NCBI GenBank assembly: GCA_021186555.1
Contig: JAJKFL010000006.1
Span: 6,358,215-6,422,214 of the forward strand
Reading direction: 5' to 3'
DNA from: Reticulitermes speratus
Taxonomy: Eukaryota > Arthropoda > Insecta > Blattodea > Rhinotermitidae
Length of the DNA stretch: 64,000 nt
The notes under the pieces were generated by a model. That model worked only from the letters and a program-made list of their open reading frames with translations. It made no database searches and was not told where the DNA came from. The position numbers and the translations under genes were made by a program. The number at the start of each line of letters is the position of its first letter. Position 1 is the first letter of the stretch. Positions 1 to 11,566 of this stretch are shown one piece after another.

Positions 1-111
1 ACTGCAAGCAGGCAGCAAGTTACTCAGGTACAAGCACTTATAATGCCAGTTAGGCATAAGCAGGAATTTCCACGACAGTGCAGATCATCATTCGTCTTAC
101 CTATTTATATA
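1..111. other. unassigned flank
   Basis: I see no gene, repeat family or RNA here. The stretch simply leads into the TA target site of the MITE that follows. Confidence 0.3.
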
Positions 112-367
112 CAGAAGGGCCCCGCTTTTCGGCGCTTAGCTTATACGGCGCTTTTCAATTACACCCATGAATGTACGATACGGCGCTTGCTTCGTTCATT
201 CGGCACTTTTCGGCATGACGTACTTTAATAAATGATAGGGTAAACATGTGTTTAGGTTTTATATGCACAGGCAAGCGAAAAGAAAGGGTGTGCTTCGCTT
301 TTTCGGCGATTTTTGCTTTTCGGCGGGGGTCTGGCCCCTAACCCGCCGTATGAGCGGGGCCCTACTA
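112..367. mobile_element. MITE with CAGnAGGGCCCCGCT ends (Tc1/pogo-like)
   Basis: The left end reads CAGAAGGGCCCCGCTTTTC and the right end is its near inverted repeat (AGCGGGGCCCTACTA). Both are flanked by TA (110-111 and 368-369), the target site of the Tc1/mariner/pogo superfamily. The 256-bp interior repeats the word cggcg several times and has no meaningful reading frame, so it is non-autonomous. The assignment to pogo rather than another TA-targeting family is a guess. Confidence 0.65.
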
Positions 368-369
368 TA

Positions 370-763
370 ATGTGAAAAAATTGACTGCAGTCATTGTATT
401 TATGTATATAACGGTGAAAAATATTTGACTTCAGTCATTTTACGTATTTATATAACGTGAAACAATTTACTGCAGCAGTCATCGTATGTAATTATATAAA
501 GCGAAGTATTTGACTCCAGTCATTGTAATCATTTTATAACAAAAAACAAATGACTGCAGTCATCGTACATTTTATATAACATAAAACAATTGACTGCGGT
601 CATCGTACATGTTTATATAACGTGAAACAATTGACTGCAGTCATCGTACATATTTATATAAAGTGAAACAATTGACTGCAGTCATCGTACATATTTATAT
701 AACGTGAAACAATTGACTGCAGTCATCGTACGTATTTATATAACGTGAAACAATTGACTGCAG
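370..763. repeat. tandem array, 41-bp unit, about 9-10 copies
   Basis: The unit is built around ATTGACTGCAGTCATCGTAC followed by ATTTATATAACGTGAAAC. Successive units start at 669, 710 and 751, giving a 41-bp period. The left copies are more diverged than the right ones. TGACTGCAGTCA is a perfect 12-bp palindrome, so every unit carries a small dyad. The array ends abruptly at a truncated SINE. Confidence 0.9.
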
Positions 764-895
764 TGCCGGTGCGTAGGGCTGACAACCTTACCAGCTTCAT
801 GTGCCGATTGTCTGGAAATCTGGGAGCCTCAACCTCCTGGAACCCTCAGGGCCTGTCCAGGCCTCTAATGGGATTGCTTTACCTTAACCTTTTAC
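764..895 (+). mobile_element. SINE family A, 5'-truncated copy
   Basis: It matches the 3' half of the full copy at 60034-60343: GTGCGTAGGGCTGACAACC, then TGTCTGGAAATCTGGGAGCC, ending TGGGATTGCTTTACCTTAACC. The tRNA-like head is missing. It abuts the 41-bp array directly. Confidence 0.85.
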
Positions 896-1869
896 AATAT
901 AGAAGTCTGCGATAGATTCGATTTGCGATTGTGTTGATAGAATCATAGAATTCTTACAGAATTTTGTTAAGTGGAAATTTATTGGGAAATGTCAATCTGT
1001 AAGACCAAGAAATAGATAGAAGGATAATAATGAGTTTGGTTTGTAGCGATGTGAAAAAGCTGTAATTGCATAAAATCGTGTTCATTAAAAGGTTTTGGTA
1101 TTAGAAATGTCGAACCTAATTAGTTTAATGACGATACAGTCTTTGTCTCAAATGCTAGGACAAACAGAAAGAAGAAATTTAGCAGAGGAGAATGTACCTT
1201 TCTTACCATTTCAAATGCAGATTCTTTGTTCGCTTATTTTTTGTTTGTGTAAACACTGCGATGACAGATGTTTCTACAACACTAAAGGTTTTGAATTGAA
1301 ATCCACTTGCCCACAACTTTCATGTTCCGTCACTGAATGTATGTGTGTGTGTGTGCGGCTAATATATAATTAAGCTCATGTCTCTCTGTGTTCAACATGT
1401 CTGGTTTTCCCTAAGCACACAGCTGTTGTCACGCCTCGTTAGACTTCTGTTGGTACAAAACTGGGGCATCCAGCTAGTGACCCACCAATACAAACAGAAT
1501 CATTAGGCCGTCGTTTCTTCGGCGTCATTCGTCTGTATATACCCAAGAGCTTACAAACTTCCACGTTAGCAGTTGTGCATATTGTGCCAATTATGTGTAC
1601 AATAAGCATGCATATTCTGTCTGTATGTTTTCTTGCTCACGTGTTTTATCATTCACATAAACGTCTATTTACGCTGTTCATCACCAAAATACTTATTTCT
1701 TTTGTTATTGAGAAATGCAAGAAAATAAGCGAAAAGCTACTGAATTACAAAAAAGAGAAATTTGTCTCCCTTAGCCAAAGAAATTAGAACTATGAGGACG
1801 GAAATTAATCTAAATTTTATTTAAAATTTATTTCCTACCTCACATTAAAGGCCGGTTGTTTCCATCATA
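896..1869. other. unassigned AT-rich DNA
   Basis: Frames are short and without recognisable domains or codon structure. A (GT)n run lies near 1340-1356. I see no gene or repeat family. Confidence 0.4.
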
Positions 1870-1949
1870 CAGGGTGGTGCACAAGTCACTTGACACTTCG
1901 GCGTTTTAACACATTTCCTCTCGTGTCAAGTGACTTTTGCGCCACTCTG
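1870..1949. mobile_element. 80-bp MITE, mariner-like ends
   Basis: The left terminus CAGGGTGGTGCACAAGTCAC is mirrored by GTGACTTTTGCGCCACTCTG on the right, so about 28 bp of each end can pair and only about 25 bp lie between. The left flank is TA (1868-1869); the right flank is TG, one change from TA. This fits a very small TA-targeting MITE. Confidence 0.65.
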
Positions 1950-2387
1950 TGTACACCGGTTGTAATAATGTACAGAGACATATCCTGTGTTTATTGTAAC
2001 AAATTTATGAATAACGCAGATAAACTATTGACATTATGCGGATTTTATTACTATTCAGGCAGCTGGTACGTTTAGAATCCACTGAGCCTTAAAGGGTTAA
2101 ACATTTGCAAGACTATTCATTGGTATTTGCGAAGTTATAAGCATTAAATGAAATTTTGTGACACGTTTTGACCATTCGTTTCTCTTTTACCTACTAAATA
2201 AAGCAATCAACACAGCACACAAACGCATGATTACGTATTAATTATACTGTTATTGTTATTATTAAATAATAGCAGCATTTTTGTGTATTTGTGTACTGTG
2301 TTGTTTATTGTATTAAACAAATTTTAAATACAAGTTTATTAAAACTTATTTATGTTTATTTAACGACTGTGTCGTTATCGTTTATAG
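1950..2387. other. unassigned AT-rich DNA
   Basis: No gene, RNA or repeat family was recognised. Confidence 0.35.
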
Positions 2388-2551
2388 CAGGCGTGTACAA
2401 ATTTTCAAAGTATCTAAGCAGCACCTCAAAATTCTAGTCGCCAGAAGGGTGATATGAAGCAAGTTCCATACTGAGGACCCACAAATATTAGGCGACACAA
2501 TAAAATATTTAGTCGCCATGGGACCTGACTCCCGGAATTTGTGCACCCCTG
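2388..2551 (+). mobile_element. hAT-type MITE, family H1, copy 1
   Basis: Ends are CAGGCGTGTACAAATTTTC and AATTTGTGCACCCCTG (inverted). The 8-bp flanks GTTTATAG and TTATATAG match at 6 of 8 bases, as expected for an aged hAT target duplication. The 164-bp interior (word TCGCCAGAAGGGTGATATGA) recurs at 10346-10824 and, inverted, at 47636-47794. It has no coding capacity. Confidence 0.75.
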
Positions 2552-2766
2552 TTATATAGCTTCTAATTATAGACTGGAATAATTAGTGAATAGTTAATTC
2601 AAAATGATGTGGTATGAAGTGTTCGTGGCTTAAGTTAAGGTAAGCCCTACATTTACCTAGAGGGACTGAAGAAAACCATGTAAAACAAGGACAAACGATT
2701 TCCGGTTCGAGATGTGAAACCAATTTTTTCCAATTTTAAGAAGCAGGTGTAAATACACAGTGCTAA
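2552..2766. other. unassigned
   Basis: No recognisable feature. Confidence 0.3.
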
Positions 2767-3016
2767 GAAATTCGACGAGTTATTGTAAATGCGTCATACA
2801 GGGAATTCGACGAGTTATTGTAAATGCGTCATACAGGGAATTCGACGAGTTATTGTAAATGCGTCATACAGGAAATTCGACGAGTTATTGTAAATGCGTC
2901 ATACGGGAAATTCGACGAGTTATTGTAAATGCGTCATACAGGAAATTCGACGAGTTATTGTAAATGCGTCATACAGGAAATTCGACGAGTTATTGTAAAT
3001 GCGTCATACAGGAAAT
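2767..3016. repeat. tandem array, 35-bp unit, 7 copies
   Basis: The word TTCGACGAGTTATTGTAAAT starts at 2771, 2806, 2841 and so on every 35 bp to 2981. Units are nearly identical, so the amplification is recent. Confidence 0.95.
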
Positions 3017-4110
3017 CAGACGTTTCAGTACTGCTGCACGTTTATTTTAAGAAAAGTTCCCTGATAAAATAAAATCCTCTTTTAGCAGGAGCAATGATAG
3101 CAATGATAATAGAAGCTACTGAGAATTGAGCATGCCTGCAGTGTTCCAGCAGCGACAAGTGGCACTACTGTGACTCGAATATTGATAAGCTGATGGACTT
3201 CTCTTGCCATCACTGAGGAGAAAGCTCCTCTGTTTCACTGAACAGTCACCTCACAGGATTTTTGTGCAGCGAACTTCAAATGAACTACCGTAAAGTTTGT
3301 GAATTAGTTTTCGGGCTGAAATATTTACTTCGTACTGCGAGATACTGACAGGTGGAAGGCCTTACCGCGGACATATGCTTCTTCATAATATAATAATATT
3401 ATTATAATTATTTATAATATATTTTATATGTAATATATAATATATTTATATATTTCATAATAACAATAGTTAATAATATTTATGGGTTATTTAAGGATGC
3501 TCTTTATATCGCTGTACATACAAGTTTAAAATGATACGTTGACTGGTGAGAGATGATTGGAAAGGATTTGGAAGGGATTGATTGTGGCGTCAGTGAATTG
3601 CTATCCCAGAAATTTATCTGAAGGGACTGAGGAAGGTTACAGAATCTTCAGACAGAAGACCAGGTGTCCGTGTCTAAATCAGGCCACAAGAAAACACAAG
3701 TCTAAGGCTCTAACCGCAATGCTAACCCGTTCGGTAACCCTTAATAATGACTTCTTCGAAGGAAACAGATGGAGAAAGATTACCAGCATTAGTGCTATTT
3801 CCACGAACCGAATATTTGTAGCATTGTTGGTAGGAAAAGAGACGCTTTGGCCCTCCTGTGGAACTGAGTTTGTGGAGTGATTTATTGTGTTCTGAAAACA
3901 GTGTATTTACTTATAGTCCATTGGAATACAACTAGGACAATAAAAGTTGGGTTTCTTAGGAAATTGGATCTGTTTTCATGACCCCCTTTTTACTTCTTCT
4001 CTCTCTCACTCTGTTGTTCCTTCTCTTGCTTCTTGCATTTTTCCCTTTTTTGTATCCTCATCATCTTCTCTTTGTTTTTCTTGCCAATGGTCTTCTTCAT
4101 TCTTAGTTCC
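3017..4110. other. unassigned, with an AT-rich dyad segment and a pyrimidine tract
   Basis: Positions 3383-3470 are almost pure A/T with many overlapping TAATATTATTA-type dyads. Positions 3990-4110 are C/T-rich on the plus strand. A 107-codon frame at 3557-3880 has no recognisable domain and was not called. Confidence 0.4.
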
Positions 4111-4116
4111 TTATAC

Positions 4117-4167
4117 CTACTACTACTACTACTACTACTACTATACTACTATACTTACTACTACTAC
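4117..4167. repeat. (CTA)n microsatellite
   Basis: CTA repeats with two interruptions. Confidence 0.9.
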
Positions 4168-4196
4168 ACGCGTGGGTAAGGCCACGTCTGTGGTCA

Positions 4197-4441
4197 CAGG
4201 GGCGTAGCTGCGTTGGGGGCGATTTTTGCGACCGCCCCAAGCGGCAAAGTCGAAGATAAGGCAAAATGAATATTTTAAACGGAAAAAAAATGATTTTCTG
4301 TAATCAACAGACTTAAATTATTGAGCCCAGTAAAAGGAAATTCAATATACAATGCTGATTTTTTAAAACTCCTTAATTTCTATTAGGGGCGGTCATTGTA
4401 ATTACTGTCCCCGGCCGCCAAGAAACCTAGCTATGCCACTG
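4197..4441. mobile_element. hAT-type MITE with CAGnGGCnTAGCTnnG ends
   Basis: The left end is CAGGGGCGTAGCTGCG; the right end reads inverted as CAGTGGCATAGCTAGG. This terminal word is common in animal hAT elements. The flanking octamers TGTGGTCA (4189-4196) and AGTGGTCG (4442-4449) agree at 6 of 8 positions. The 245-bp interior does not code. Confidence 0.8.
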
Positions 4442-4616
4442 AGTGGTCGGGTCGGGGTTCAGCATGGTGGCCTGTTATTGAAAAGGACTTGGCTGGCGTC
4501 ATTACTAATATGACGGCGAAAGAAGGTAACTGAAATGAAACCCATAAGTTTCTTGTACCATCTGATTTAGTGCAGATAGTTTCAGTAGAACTGTCAGTTT
4601 TCAACAGTTATCTGTC

Positions 4617-5807
4617 GTACACAGCACATGCTTCTAAACCATGCTGATGACTTGCTGTGCCTACAGCTGCACACAGTAGTGTCTCCGTACACAGCACATG
4701 CTTCTAAACCCATGCTGATGACTTGCTGTGCCTACAGCTGCACACAGTAGAGTCTCCGTACACAGCACATGCTTCTAACCCATGCTGATGACTTGCTGTG
4801 CCTACAGCTGCACACAGTAGTGTCTCCGTACACAGCATATGCTTTTAACCCATGCTGATGACTTGCTGTGCCTACAGCTGCACACAGTAGTGTCTCCGTA
4901 CACAACACATGCTTCTAAATCACACTGATGACTTGCTGTGCCTACAGCTGCACACAATAGTGTCTCTGTACACAGCACATGCTTCTAAACCACACTGATG
5001 ACTTGCTGTGTCTACAGCTGAACACAATAGTGTCTCCGTACACAGCACATGCTTCTAAACCACACTGATGACTTGCTGTGCCTACAGCTGAACACAATAG
5101 TGTCTCTGTACACAGCACATGCTTCTAAACCACACTGATGACTTGCTGTGTCTACAGCTGAACACAATAGTGTCTCCGTACACAGCACATGCTTCTAAAC
5201 CACACTGATGACTTGCTGTGTCTACAGCTGAACACAATAGTGTCTCTGTACACAGCACATGATTCTAAATCACACTGATGACTTGCTGTGCCTACAGCTG
5301 CACACAGTAGTGTCTCCGTACACAACACTTTATTCTAAATCACACTGATGACTTGCTGTGCCTACAGCTGCACACAGTAGTGTCTCCGTACACAACACAT
5401 GATTCTAAACCACACTGATGACTTGCTGTGCCTACAGCTGCACACAGTAGCGTCTCTGTACACAGCACATGCTTCTAAACCACACTGATGACTTGCTGTG
5501 CCTACAGCTGCACACAGTAGTGTCTCCGTACACAACACATGATTCTAAATCACACTGATGACTTGCTGTGCCTACAGCTGCACACAGTAGTGTCTCCGTA
5601 CACAACACATGATTCTAAACCACACTGATGACTTGCTGTGCCTACAGCTGCCACAGTAGCGTCTCTGTACACAGCACATGCTTCTAAACCACACTGATGA
5701 CTTGCTGTGCCTACAGCTGAACACAATAGTGTCTCCGTACACAGCACATGCTTCTAAACCACACTGATGACTTGCTGTGCCTACAGCTGAACACAGTAGG
5801 GTCTCGA
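4617..5807. repeat. satellite array, 70-bp unit, about 17 copies
   Basis: The unit contains GTACACAGCACATGCTTCTA, ACTGATGACTTGCTGTGCC and TACAGCTGCACACAGTAG. The period is 70 bp throughout, with one 1-base contraction near 5650. Variants are shared in blocks (GCACACAGTAG versus GAACACAATAG), showing that multi-unit segments were duplicated. Minus-strand frames of 65 and 82 codons here are products of the repeat, not genes. Confidence 0.95.
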
Positions 5808-6202
5808 TTTTTTTTCGCAATTTTCAGTTTTCACTTGACTCATCCTCGTATAAGAAAGTGTTCATAATCTGTCAATAGAATGACAGCCAATCATATGAAC
5901 ACGGGACAGGAGCAAATTCCTGAAACGTCGTGCATATTAAATGATACATAGGACACTGTCGATGTCCAACGTAGTGTTCAGTTCTTTAGACCCTTCAGAA
6001 GTGCCGTCTAATCCTGCTTTCTCTCCAGATGCTTGTATTTTATAGCCACTTACCTGCAGTCTTGAATCGTTTCGTCTGTAGACAATAACCAGTCTCTTAC
6101 ATCACATATCACTCTTTCGCTGCACGTATCAGGGTAATGTAGCGGTAACCGGTTCGCATCTCGGCCGGGTTACCGACTTTTATTAGTCTGACTAGGAAAA
6201 TG
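5808..6202. other. unassigned
   Basis: No recognisable feature. Confidence 0.3.
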
Positions 6203-6530
6203 TTCAAACTCACTCCATGGAACACAATCCTGCTCGAGAAGCTAATAGTTTCTCAGCTAGTCAAGAAATTGCCCGAATCCTATGTAACGTGAAAGTTTAT
6301 TCACCTGTTTACAAGAAGTTGACACTTGTCCCTATCCTGAGCCAGATGAATCCAGTCCAGTACCCATCCTATTTTTTGAAGACTCATTTGAATGTTATCC
6401 TCCCATCTAGGTCTGCGTCTTCCAAGTGTTCTCTTTCCCTCAGGTTTTCCCAACAAAACCCTGTATGCCCTCTCCTCTTCCCCATACGTGCCACATGCCA
6501 AGCCCATCAGAATGTTCGAATATTGCATTT
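6203..6530 (-). mobile_element. LINE 3' end, family L1x (WEDNI type)
   Basis: On the minus strand a 75-codon frame reads GKPEGKRTLGRRRPRWEDNI, then IHLAQDRDKC. This is the basic C-terminal tail of an insect non-LTR reverse transcriptase, also seen at 21855, 25445, 31829, 50688 and 62340. The plus strand begins with the complement of the family 3' UTR (CTCCATGGAACACAATCCTG and AAGCTAATAG). It is a 5'-truncated relic. The LINE clade was not determined. Confidence 0.75.
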
Positions 6531-6670
6531 AAATAGGCCGTGATTTCCTCTTTCTACAACATTACATAATGGCCATTCATAATCATCTTTCCATTTTATT
6601 TGCAATTTCTTTTTTTCTAGACAGCGTATAGGCCAAAGGAGAGGAAGTACCATGTGTTTTTGTAGTTACA

Positions 6671-6712
6671 CACCATCGTTTCGGAGGTATCTTCTGCCTC
6701 CGTTTTCAGGAT
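6671..6712 (-). repeat. decayed hammerhead-like core
   Basis: Minus strand: CCTGAAAACGGAGGCAG, hairpin GGAGG/CCTCC, then GAAAC. The helix II pairing is intact, but the core base G8 is A, so self-cleavage is not expected. Confidence 0.5.
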
Positions 6713-7206
6713 AGTTATATAATACGGTTACTGTAGCTCCATACCTTCCTATATCATGTACATTATTTTTCCGTGCGGCTGTACCAAACTACACGGCTTC
6801 ATGTTCCATAAGATCCAACTCCTCATATACCTTTATATAAGATCCCCATACTTACTGCAGAGCCTTGGAAGTTTGTGGATTTAACCCTTCCTTCAACCCC
6901 ATAATTTCTGAAACGACATAAAGAAACTTTAGGTACAGAATTTTTTTAATCGTACACACGCACATTTTAGAATTTGCTGTCAGTAAATGAGTATGAGTAA
7001 ATATTGGGTCAAGCCCTTGCGGTCTCTTGCACGTAGGCCCTTAGCAGGCCCTTTGTGCCCCTTAACTAAAGTCCAAGTCATAAGAGCCCTGTCCCTTTAA
7101 TAAAGTTCCAGATCGCCCCCCAGACTTAGTTCTCTGACATCCTCAGGGTCCAAAAAGAAGGAACCCAGATAACATAATTTGTTGTGCTTGTACGCCTTTG
7201 TGTATA

Positions 7207-7249
7207 CCTCCCTGATTATGACCTTGAAGAGGTCGAAACATGTAGAAGG
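7207..7249 (+). repeat. hammerhead-like core with G8 changed
   Basis: CTGATTA, then hairpin GACCT/AGGTC, then GAAACATGTAG. Four of five helix I pairs (CCTCC with GAAGG) remain. G8 reads T, which should abolish catalysis. Confidence 0.55.
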
Positions 7250-7362
7250 AACGTGACAAATAATTATTTAATTATTGATTATGCAATTTGTTGGACTAAA
7301 TATTTTATATGCTCAGCATTTTGTTGTAAAGTGAAGATTTTGTGTTGGTAATACGAATATAT

Positions 7363-7625
7363 GCCGATCCCATTGGCCGTGCGGTCTAAGGCGTGGGTCT
7401 TCGGCCGCTCGCTTACTGGGATTGTGGGTTCGAATCCCGCTTAGGGCATGGATGTCTGTCTGTTGTGAGTGTTATGTGTTGTCAGGTAGAGGTCTCTGCG
7501 ACGGGCTGATCACTCGTCCAGAGGAGTCCTACCGAGTGTGGTGTGTCTGAGTGTGATCGTGAAGCCTCGACGAAACGAGGAGGCCCAGGCCCATATAGGG
7601 CTGTCGAGCCATAGGAAAAAAAAAG
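7363..7625 (+). mobile_element. SINE family C, full-length copy, tRNA-Leu-like head
   Basis: The head reads GCCGATCCCATTGGCCGTGC then GGTCTAAGGCG, resembling a tRNA-Leu A box, with B box GGGTTCGAATCCC. The body contains GACGGGCTGATCACTCGTCC and ends GCCCATATAGGGCTGTCGAG with an A-run. TACGAATATAT flanks both sides (7352-7362 and 7626-7636) as an 11-bp target duplication. It is transcribed, if at all, by RNA polymerase III from the internal boxes. Confidence 0.9.
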
Positions 7626-7636
7626 TACGAATATAT

Positions 7637-9775
7637 ATATATATGGCAGAAACATAAAACTTACTTGATTTCCGAATATACTGTACGTAACGGGATGTAA
7701 TTCTACTAAATATCTGTATTTCTTTCTCTCAAGAATTTAATCTCGGATAAGCTTTGAGAGAGAATATATAGTCGTCATTCGGGTTACATGAAATTGGTTC
7801 TCATGTTTCTTAGACAAGGAAAAGCACTGCGGGGCTTTTTATTGTGTATGTAGTGGAAGCTTGAGTTTGATTCACTGCATGTCCATTTGTGTTCGTTTAC
7901 ATTGTTGCCATCTTAAAGCAGTTTGGCTGTAATATTACAAAGTACGTCAGATGATTTTGTGGAGACAAAAAAGCTCTTTAATATAATACTTGTTGACAAT
8001 GACTCAGCTGCTGCTAAGTGCAATTTAACGTTAGCACTGACGTGACGGTAATCACATTACGGCGTTGCTTTACCTGTCACATTCTCCGTTCTCTTGTCGG
8101 TCCGCTTGCTTTTACATTTATTGACAAAGAGTCACGGTTATAATTGTCTCTTGTGTCAGCTAAGGTAAAGTCGTGTTAATTGTACACACCACACAGGATG
8201 TCACGCTGCTAGTGTCTTTGTTATTCCACAGAACTCAATCCTAGCCGCACTCAATCTCCTTCCTGTGTCAGTATTCCCAGTGAAATTTCTCTTACCACGA
8301 AACATAATCCTGGAACTTTACACGAGTCTAATTATTATATACTATGGTCTGCTGGGCTATGACATTGTGCAGACTCGAAGGTGGTTACGGACGTTTCGGA
8401 TGAACCTGTTGTCTCCATTTTGCGTATAGAACTGTGTGATACCATGATTCATTGACGATAATTAAACGTTGTATTTGGTGTACTCTTGTAAAATAACCGA
8501 GAAACAGCGGAGCCTCCTTTCCCGTTTTATTTCTTTTCCTTCTTTTCTTTGTTCTCCTCTGTTTAACACCCTTTTCCTTTAAGGTCTCTGTTCTTCTGGG
8601 ATGTTCTGCGTCAGTGGATGGATGGTGCCTGATATTTGGAGACCACAATGTTCTTTCGAAACGTCGGACAACATCCATCCAGTAACGAAGCGTAAAATCA
8701 TAGACGAACGGGTAATATAATATATAATGTAATAATATTATTCATTTGTGTGTCTGTAGAATTAAAATATGTCGGTAAAGAAATATGCGCGGATCGCCTC
8801 CAAACGTGTCTGGAAAATCCATGGCCCGTGGAGCACAGTTCTGGAACCACAGACTTAGTTGATTCCCCCCTGCAACTGTGTTGACTACAAGTACGAGATT
8901 TATAGCAGTAGAAGGTACACGGAAGGAAGCTGAAGATGATGATATATGGACCTTCTTGCGAATAAAACCAAGTTTCCCCAGGTTCTCTACCGGTGTTACA
9001 CGTAGCCACAGCCCGCAGCCCTTGGGCTGGTCTCTTTAAGGTGATTCATTCTGCACCAGTCTGATGTTGCTGTCTGTCCGTCCACCTTTTCTCAAAGTTA
9101 CAGCCTCTGGAATCTCAACACGGTCGTTAGGGGTTGATAGCCATAAATGGTCTTACGTTTTCTATCCATATGAAACACAAATTTCGAACCCTGGACTCTT
9201 CGTAATCAGACATAGCCGAAGGGCAAGATTCTAAAATTTTACTGTGTAGTTTCGGCGCTACCAGATTGTTTTATTACTTGTGGATTATTTAATAACACCG
9301 TAAATGTGATAAAGGAAATTAAATTATTTCCTTTTATTAAATTACAAAACAAGAATACACATAGGTTGTGGAGGTACGAATCCGTGTATTCCTAACGTCC
9401 AAATTATATTGAGATGAGTGACTAGCTTCATGCTCCGGTTGCCTTTACGCTCGATGGAACAACCTTGGTAACATTTTGGAGAGGAGGGGAATTTTGGGGA
9501 CCTACTAACGTTTCGGAAGCTCTAGCGAAAAAAAAAAATTATTCTCGCCGGGAATCTAACTCAGATTCTCCACGTTGCTCAGACTATAGACTGGTCATTA
9601 AACGTCACGAATAACTCATCTTCGATACAAATATCACTGACATATGACTATATGTTGATATGTCTATAACAGGAAGCGTCCACTTGCACATGAATTTATT
9701 TTAAAATTTAAACATTTCGAAATATTTATTCGAATTTTGTGAGATTTGGGGTTCTCGGGGGCCCTGATTGTGATG
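7637..9775. other. unassigned, with decayed ribozyme-family scraps
   Basis: Fragments with ACGTTTCGGATGAACCTG (about 8389) and TTCTTTCGAAACGTCGG (about 8651) belong to the F6 family described below. Frames at 8385-8678 and 8698-9009 carry no recognisable domain. I see no gene. Confidence 0.4.
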
Positions 9776-9779
9776 AGTG

Positions 9780-9851
9780 TCTTTTGTGGCATGTGATGCC
9801 ATGTAATCTATTTACCTACGTTTCGGATGAACCTGCTGCCTCCAACTTCAT
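9780..9851 (-). repeat. F6 family relic
   Basis: The plus strand reads TTTTGTGGCATGTGATGCC then ACGTTTCGGATGAACCTGCT then GCCTCCAACTTC. This is the complement of a CTGAAGATGGAGGC...CCGAAACGT unit plus its conserved tail. Decayed. Confidence 0.5.
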
Positions 9852-10345
9852 TTCTTGTATACTTAATATGGAGGTGTCGGGTTATACAAAATCGTTGATT
9901 ATGTATACCAGTCTACACGGTGTCACATTAAATAATAGAATAATCCGTGTAGGTATGCCTAGGTTTTTAAATCTTCTTGATGCAGTGTAGATTAGAGAAT
10001 GGAACGGAATTAGAAGTTTGGTTCGCTTTGTCATGTTATTGGCAGAAGGCATAACGGCACGTGTGTATCAGATTGATTTTCATAATTGCACTCCAATTAG
10101 GCAACCTCTCTGACACGTCTGATGGACGGGTTAGTCTAGATACAGTCAAGTCCAATGTTGCTACGGAAATGAGGCACATCGGAAGAACTTAGCGCTGTGT
10201 CCAACACTTGCTCCCCTCCCCCCCCCCCCCCAACCACCTCGGCTTCCAAACAGCTGACAGCACAGGCATCTGTCACAGAGGTCCATAATGCGTCAAGTCT
10301 GGCAATACTGATTCTTGGGATCCTGTATTCGAATACTATTCAAGA

Positions 10346-10824
10346 CAGGGTGCAGAAATTTTCCAAAAGTCTAGGAGTCACTTCAAAATTATAGCCGCCA
10401 GAAAGGTGATAGGGGGTACGCGGTGCAGCAGTTGGTTGAGGCACTGCACTAACAGCCGGGAGGTTGCGGGTTCGATTCCCGATGTTGTCACTGGGATTTT
10501 TTATTGATATAATCGTTTCGGTAGCACTATGGCCCTTAGGGTCGACTCAGCCTCTAAGAGAAATGAGTACCAGGAGTATTTTCTGGGGGGTAAAGGCGGC
10601 CGGTACGTAGGGCTGACAAGCTTCTTGTGCCGATTTTCTCGAAATTCTGGGAGCCTCAACCTCCTGGAGTCCTCGGGGCCTCTTCAGGCCTGTACAGGGG
10701 TAGCTTTACTTTTTAGAAGAGTGACATGAAGCAAATTCCATATTCAGGGCCCACAAATATTAGGTGCCACCGTACAAAACCTATTCTCCTTGGCTACATG
10801 GCGCCCGGTATTTGTGCACCCTTG
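10346..10824 (+). mobile_element. hAT-type MITE, family H1, copy 2, interrupted by a SINE
   Basis: Left part: CAGGGTGCAGAAATTTTCC to GCCAGAAAGGTGAT. Right part: AGTGACATGAAGCAAATTCC to TTTGTGCACCCTTG. Together they match the uninterrupted copy at 2388-2551. The SINE at 10411-10717 splits them, so this element is older than the SINE. Confidence 0.8.
10411..10717 (+). mobile_element. SINE family A, full-length, nested
   Basis: The head has GGTTGAGGCACTGCACTAAC and B box GGGTTCGATTCCC; the body has GGCCGGTACGTAGGGCTGAC and the end TAGCTTTACTTTTTAG. Flanks AGAAAGGTGAT and AGAAGAGTGAC are an approximate 11-bp target duplication inside the host MITE. Confidence 0.9.
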
Positions 10825-11114
10825 GCTCAAAGGTATTTCTATGTAATATTTCATCATTTTCAGATCTTTCAGATTAGCCCGAGTTATTCTTCTTGTGTCA
10901 GATATCTTTATGTGAACGCTTCTTTTAATGTTTTAAATTTTCAGTTAATTTTTAAGTACCGAGAATGGAGACGTTTTAAATCTAGGATGTCCTTCAATAG
11001 ACTCGCGACTAAAGTGCTCCGAGGCCGGCATTGAATGGCTGAAGACTTATTACACAAATCTGAAAACATGTTATATTGAGATTTGAGAGTCTCACAGCCG
11101 TGACGTCATATATG
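10825..11114. other. unassigned
   Basis: No recognisable feature. The 102-codon frame starting at 10726 overlaps MITE sequence and is not a gene. Confidence 0.35.
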
Positions 11115-11200
11115 TCTGTCTGTTGTAATATGACGCTGTTTAGTCTGGTAAAAATTCCCAGCGTTTCGGCTGAACATACTGCCTCCATCTTCATGCTGTA
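11115..11200 (-). repeat. F6 family relic
   Basis: The plus strand shows TATGACGCTGTTTAGTCTGG, then AGCGTTTCGGCTGAACATAC, then TGCCTCCATCTTCATG. This is the tail, GAAAC and CTGAAGATGGAGGCA parts of the F6 unit in reverse. Confidence 0.6.
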
Positions 11201-11424
11201 AGCCGTTAAATCACCGTAATCACTGTCACAAACTAATCATCTCAACGCCCATTCCATCGTTAATACAAGCTGTTTGTGGCTCAGCTGTTTTCTACAGAAA
11301 CTTTTCTTTCATGCGATGTCTCTTACGTTTATTCCACTGCCGTCGTAAATGAAGCAATTTTTATTTGACTTTCAATCTTCTTGAAAATTCGTCTTCTGGG
11401 AAGTGACAACGTATCGTTGCTCCA

Positions 11425-11566
11425 GTAGTTCCCGACGTTTCGAAAGATTGTAACGCATTTATCTTGAGCCACTGAACCCTGAAGATGAGAGCACTACATT
11501 TCCTTCGAAACGTCTGGAACTACTGCCCCAATGACACAGTGCCAAATCCCAGAAGACCTGAATCTT
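11425..11566. repeat. F6 family relic, two cores head to head
   Basis: A reverse core (GACGTTTCGAAAGATTG) is followed by a forward one (CCCTGAAGATGAGAGC, TTCGAAACGTCTGG, then ACACAGTGCCAAATCCCAGA). The tail word CCCAGAAGAC matches other F6 copies. Helix II is weak in both. Confidence 0.5.

Noticed and set aside
3557-3880. 107-codon frame as a gene
   Set aside because: No domain, no supporting splice signals, ordinary base composition.
5550-5820. Minus-strand frames with CAVYGD and SHQCGLE repeats
   Set aside because: By-product of the 70-bp satellite.
7363-7440. Possible functional tRNA-Leu gene
   Set aside because: A and B boxes are present, but the sequence continues into a SINE body with a target duplication and cannot close a normal acceptor stem.
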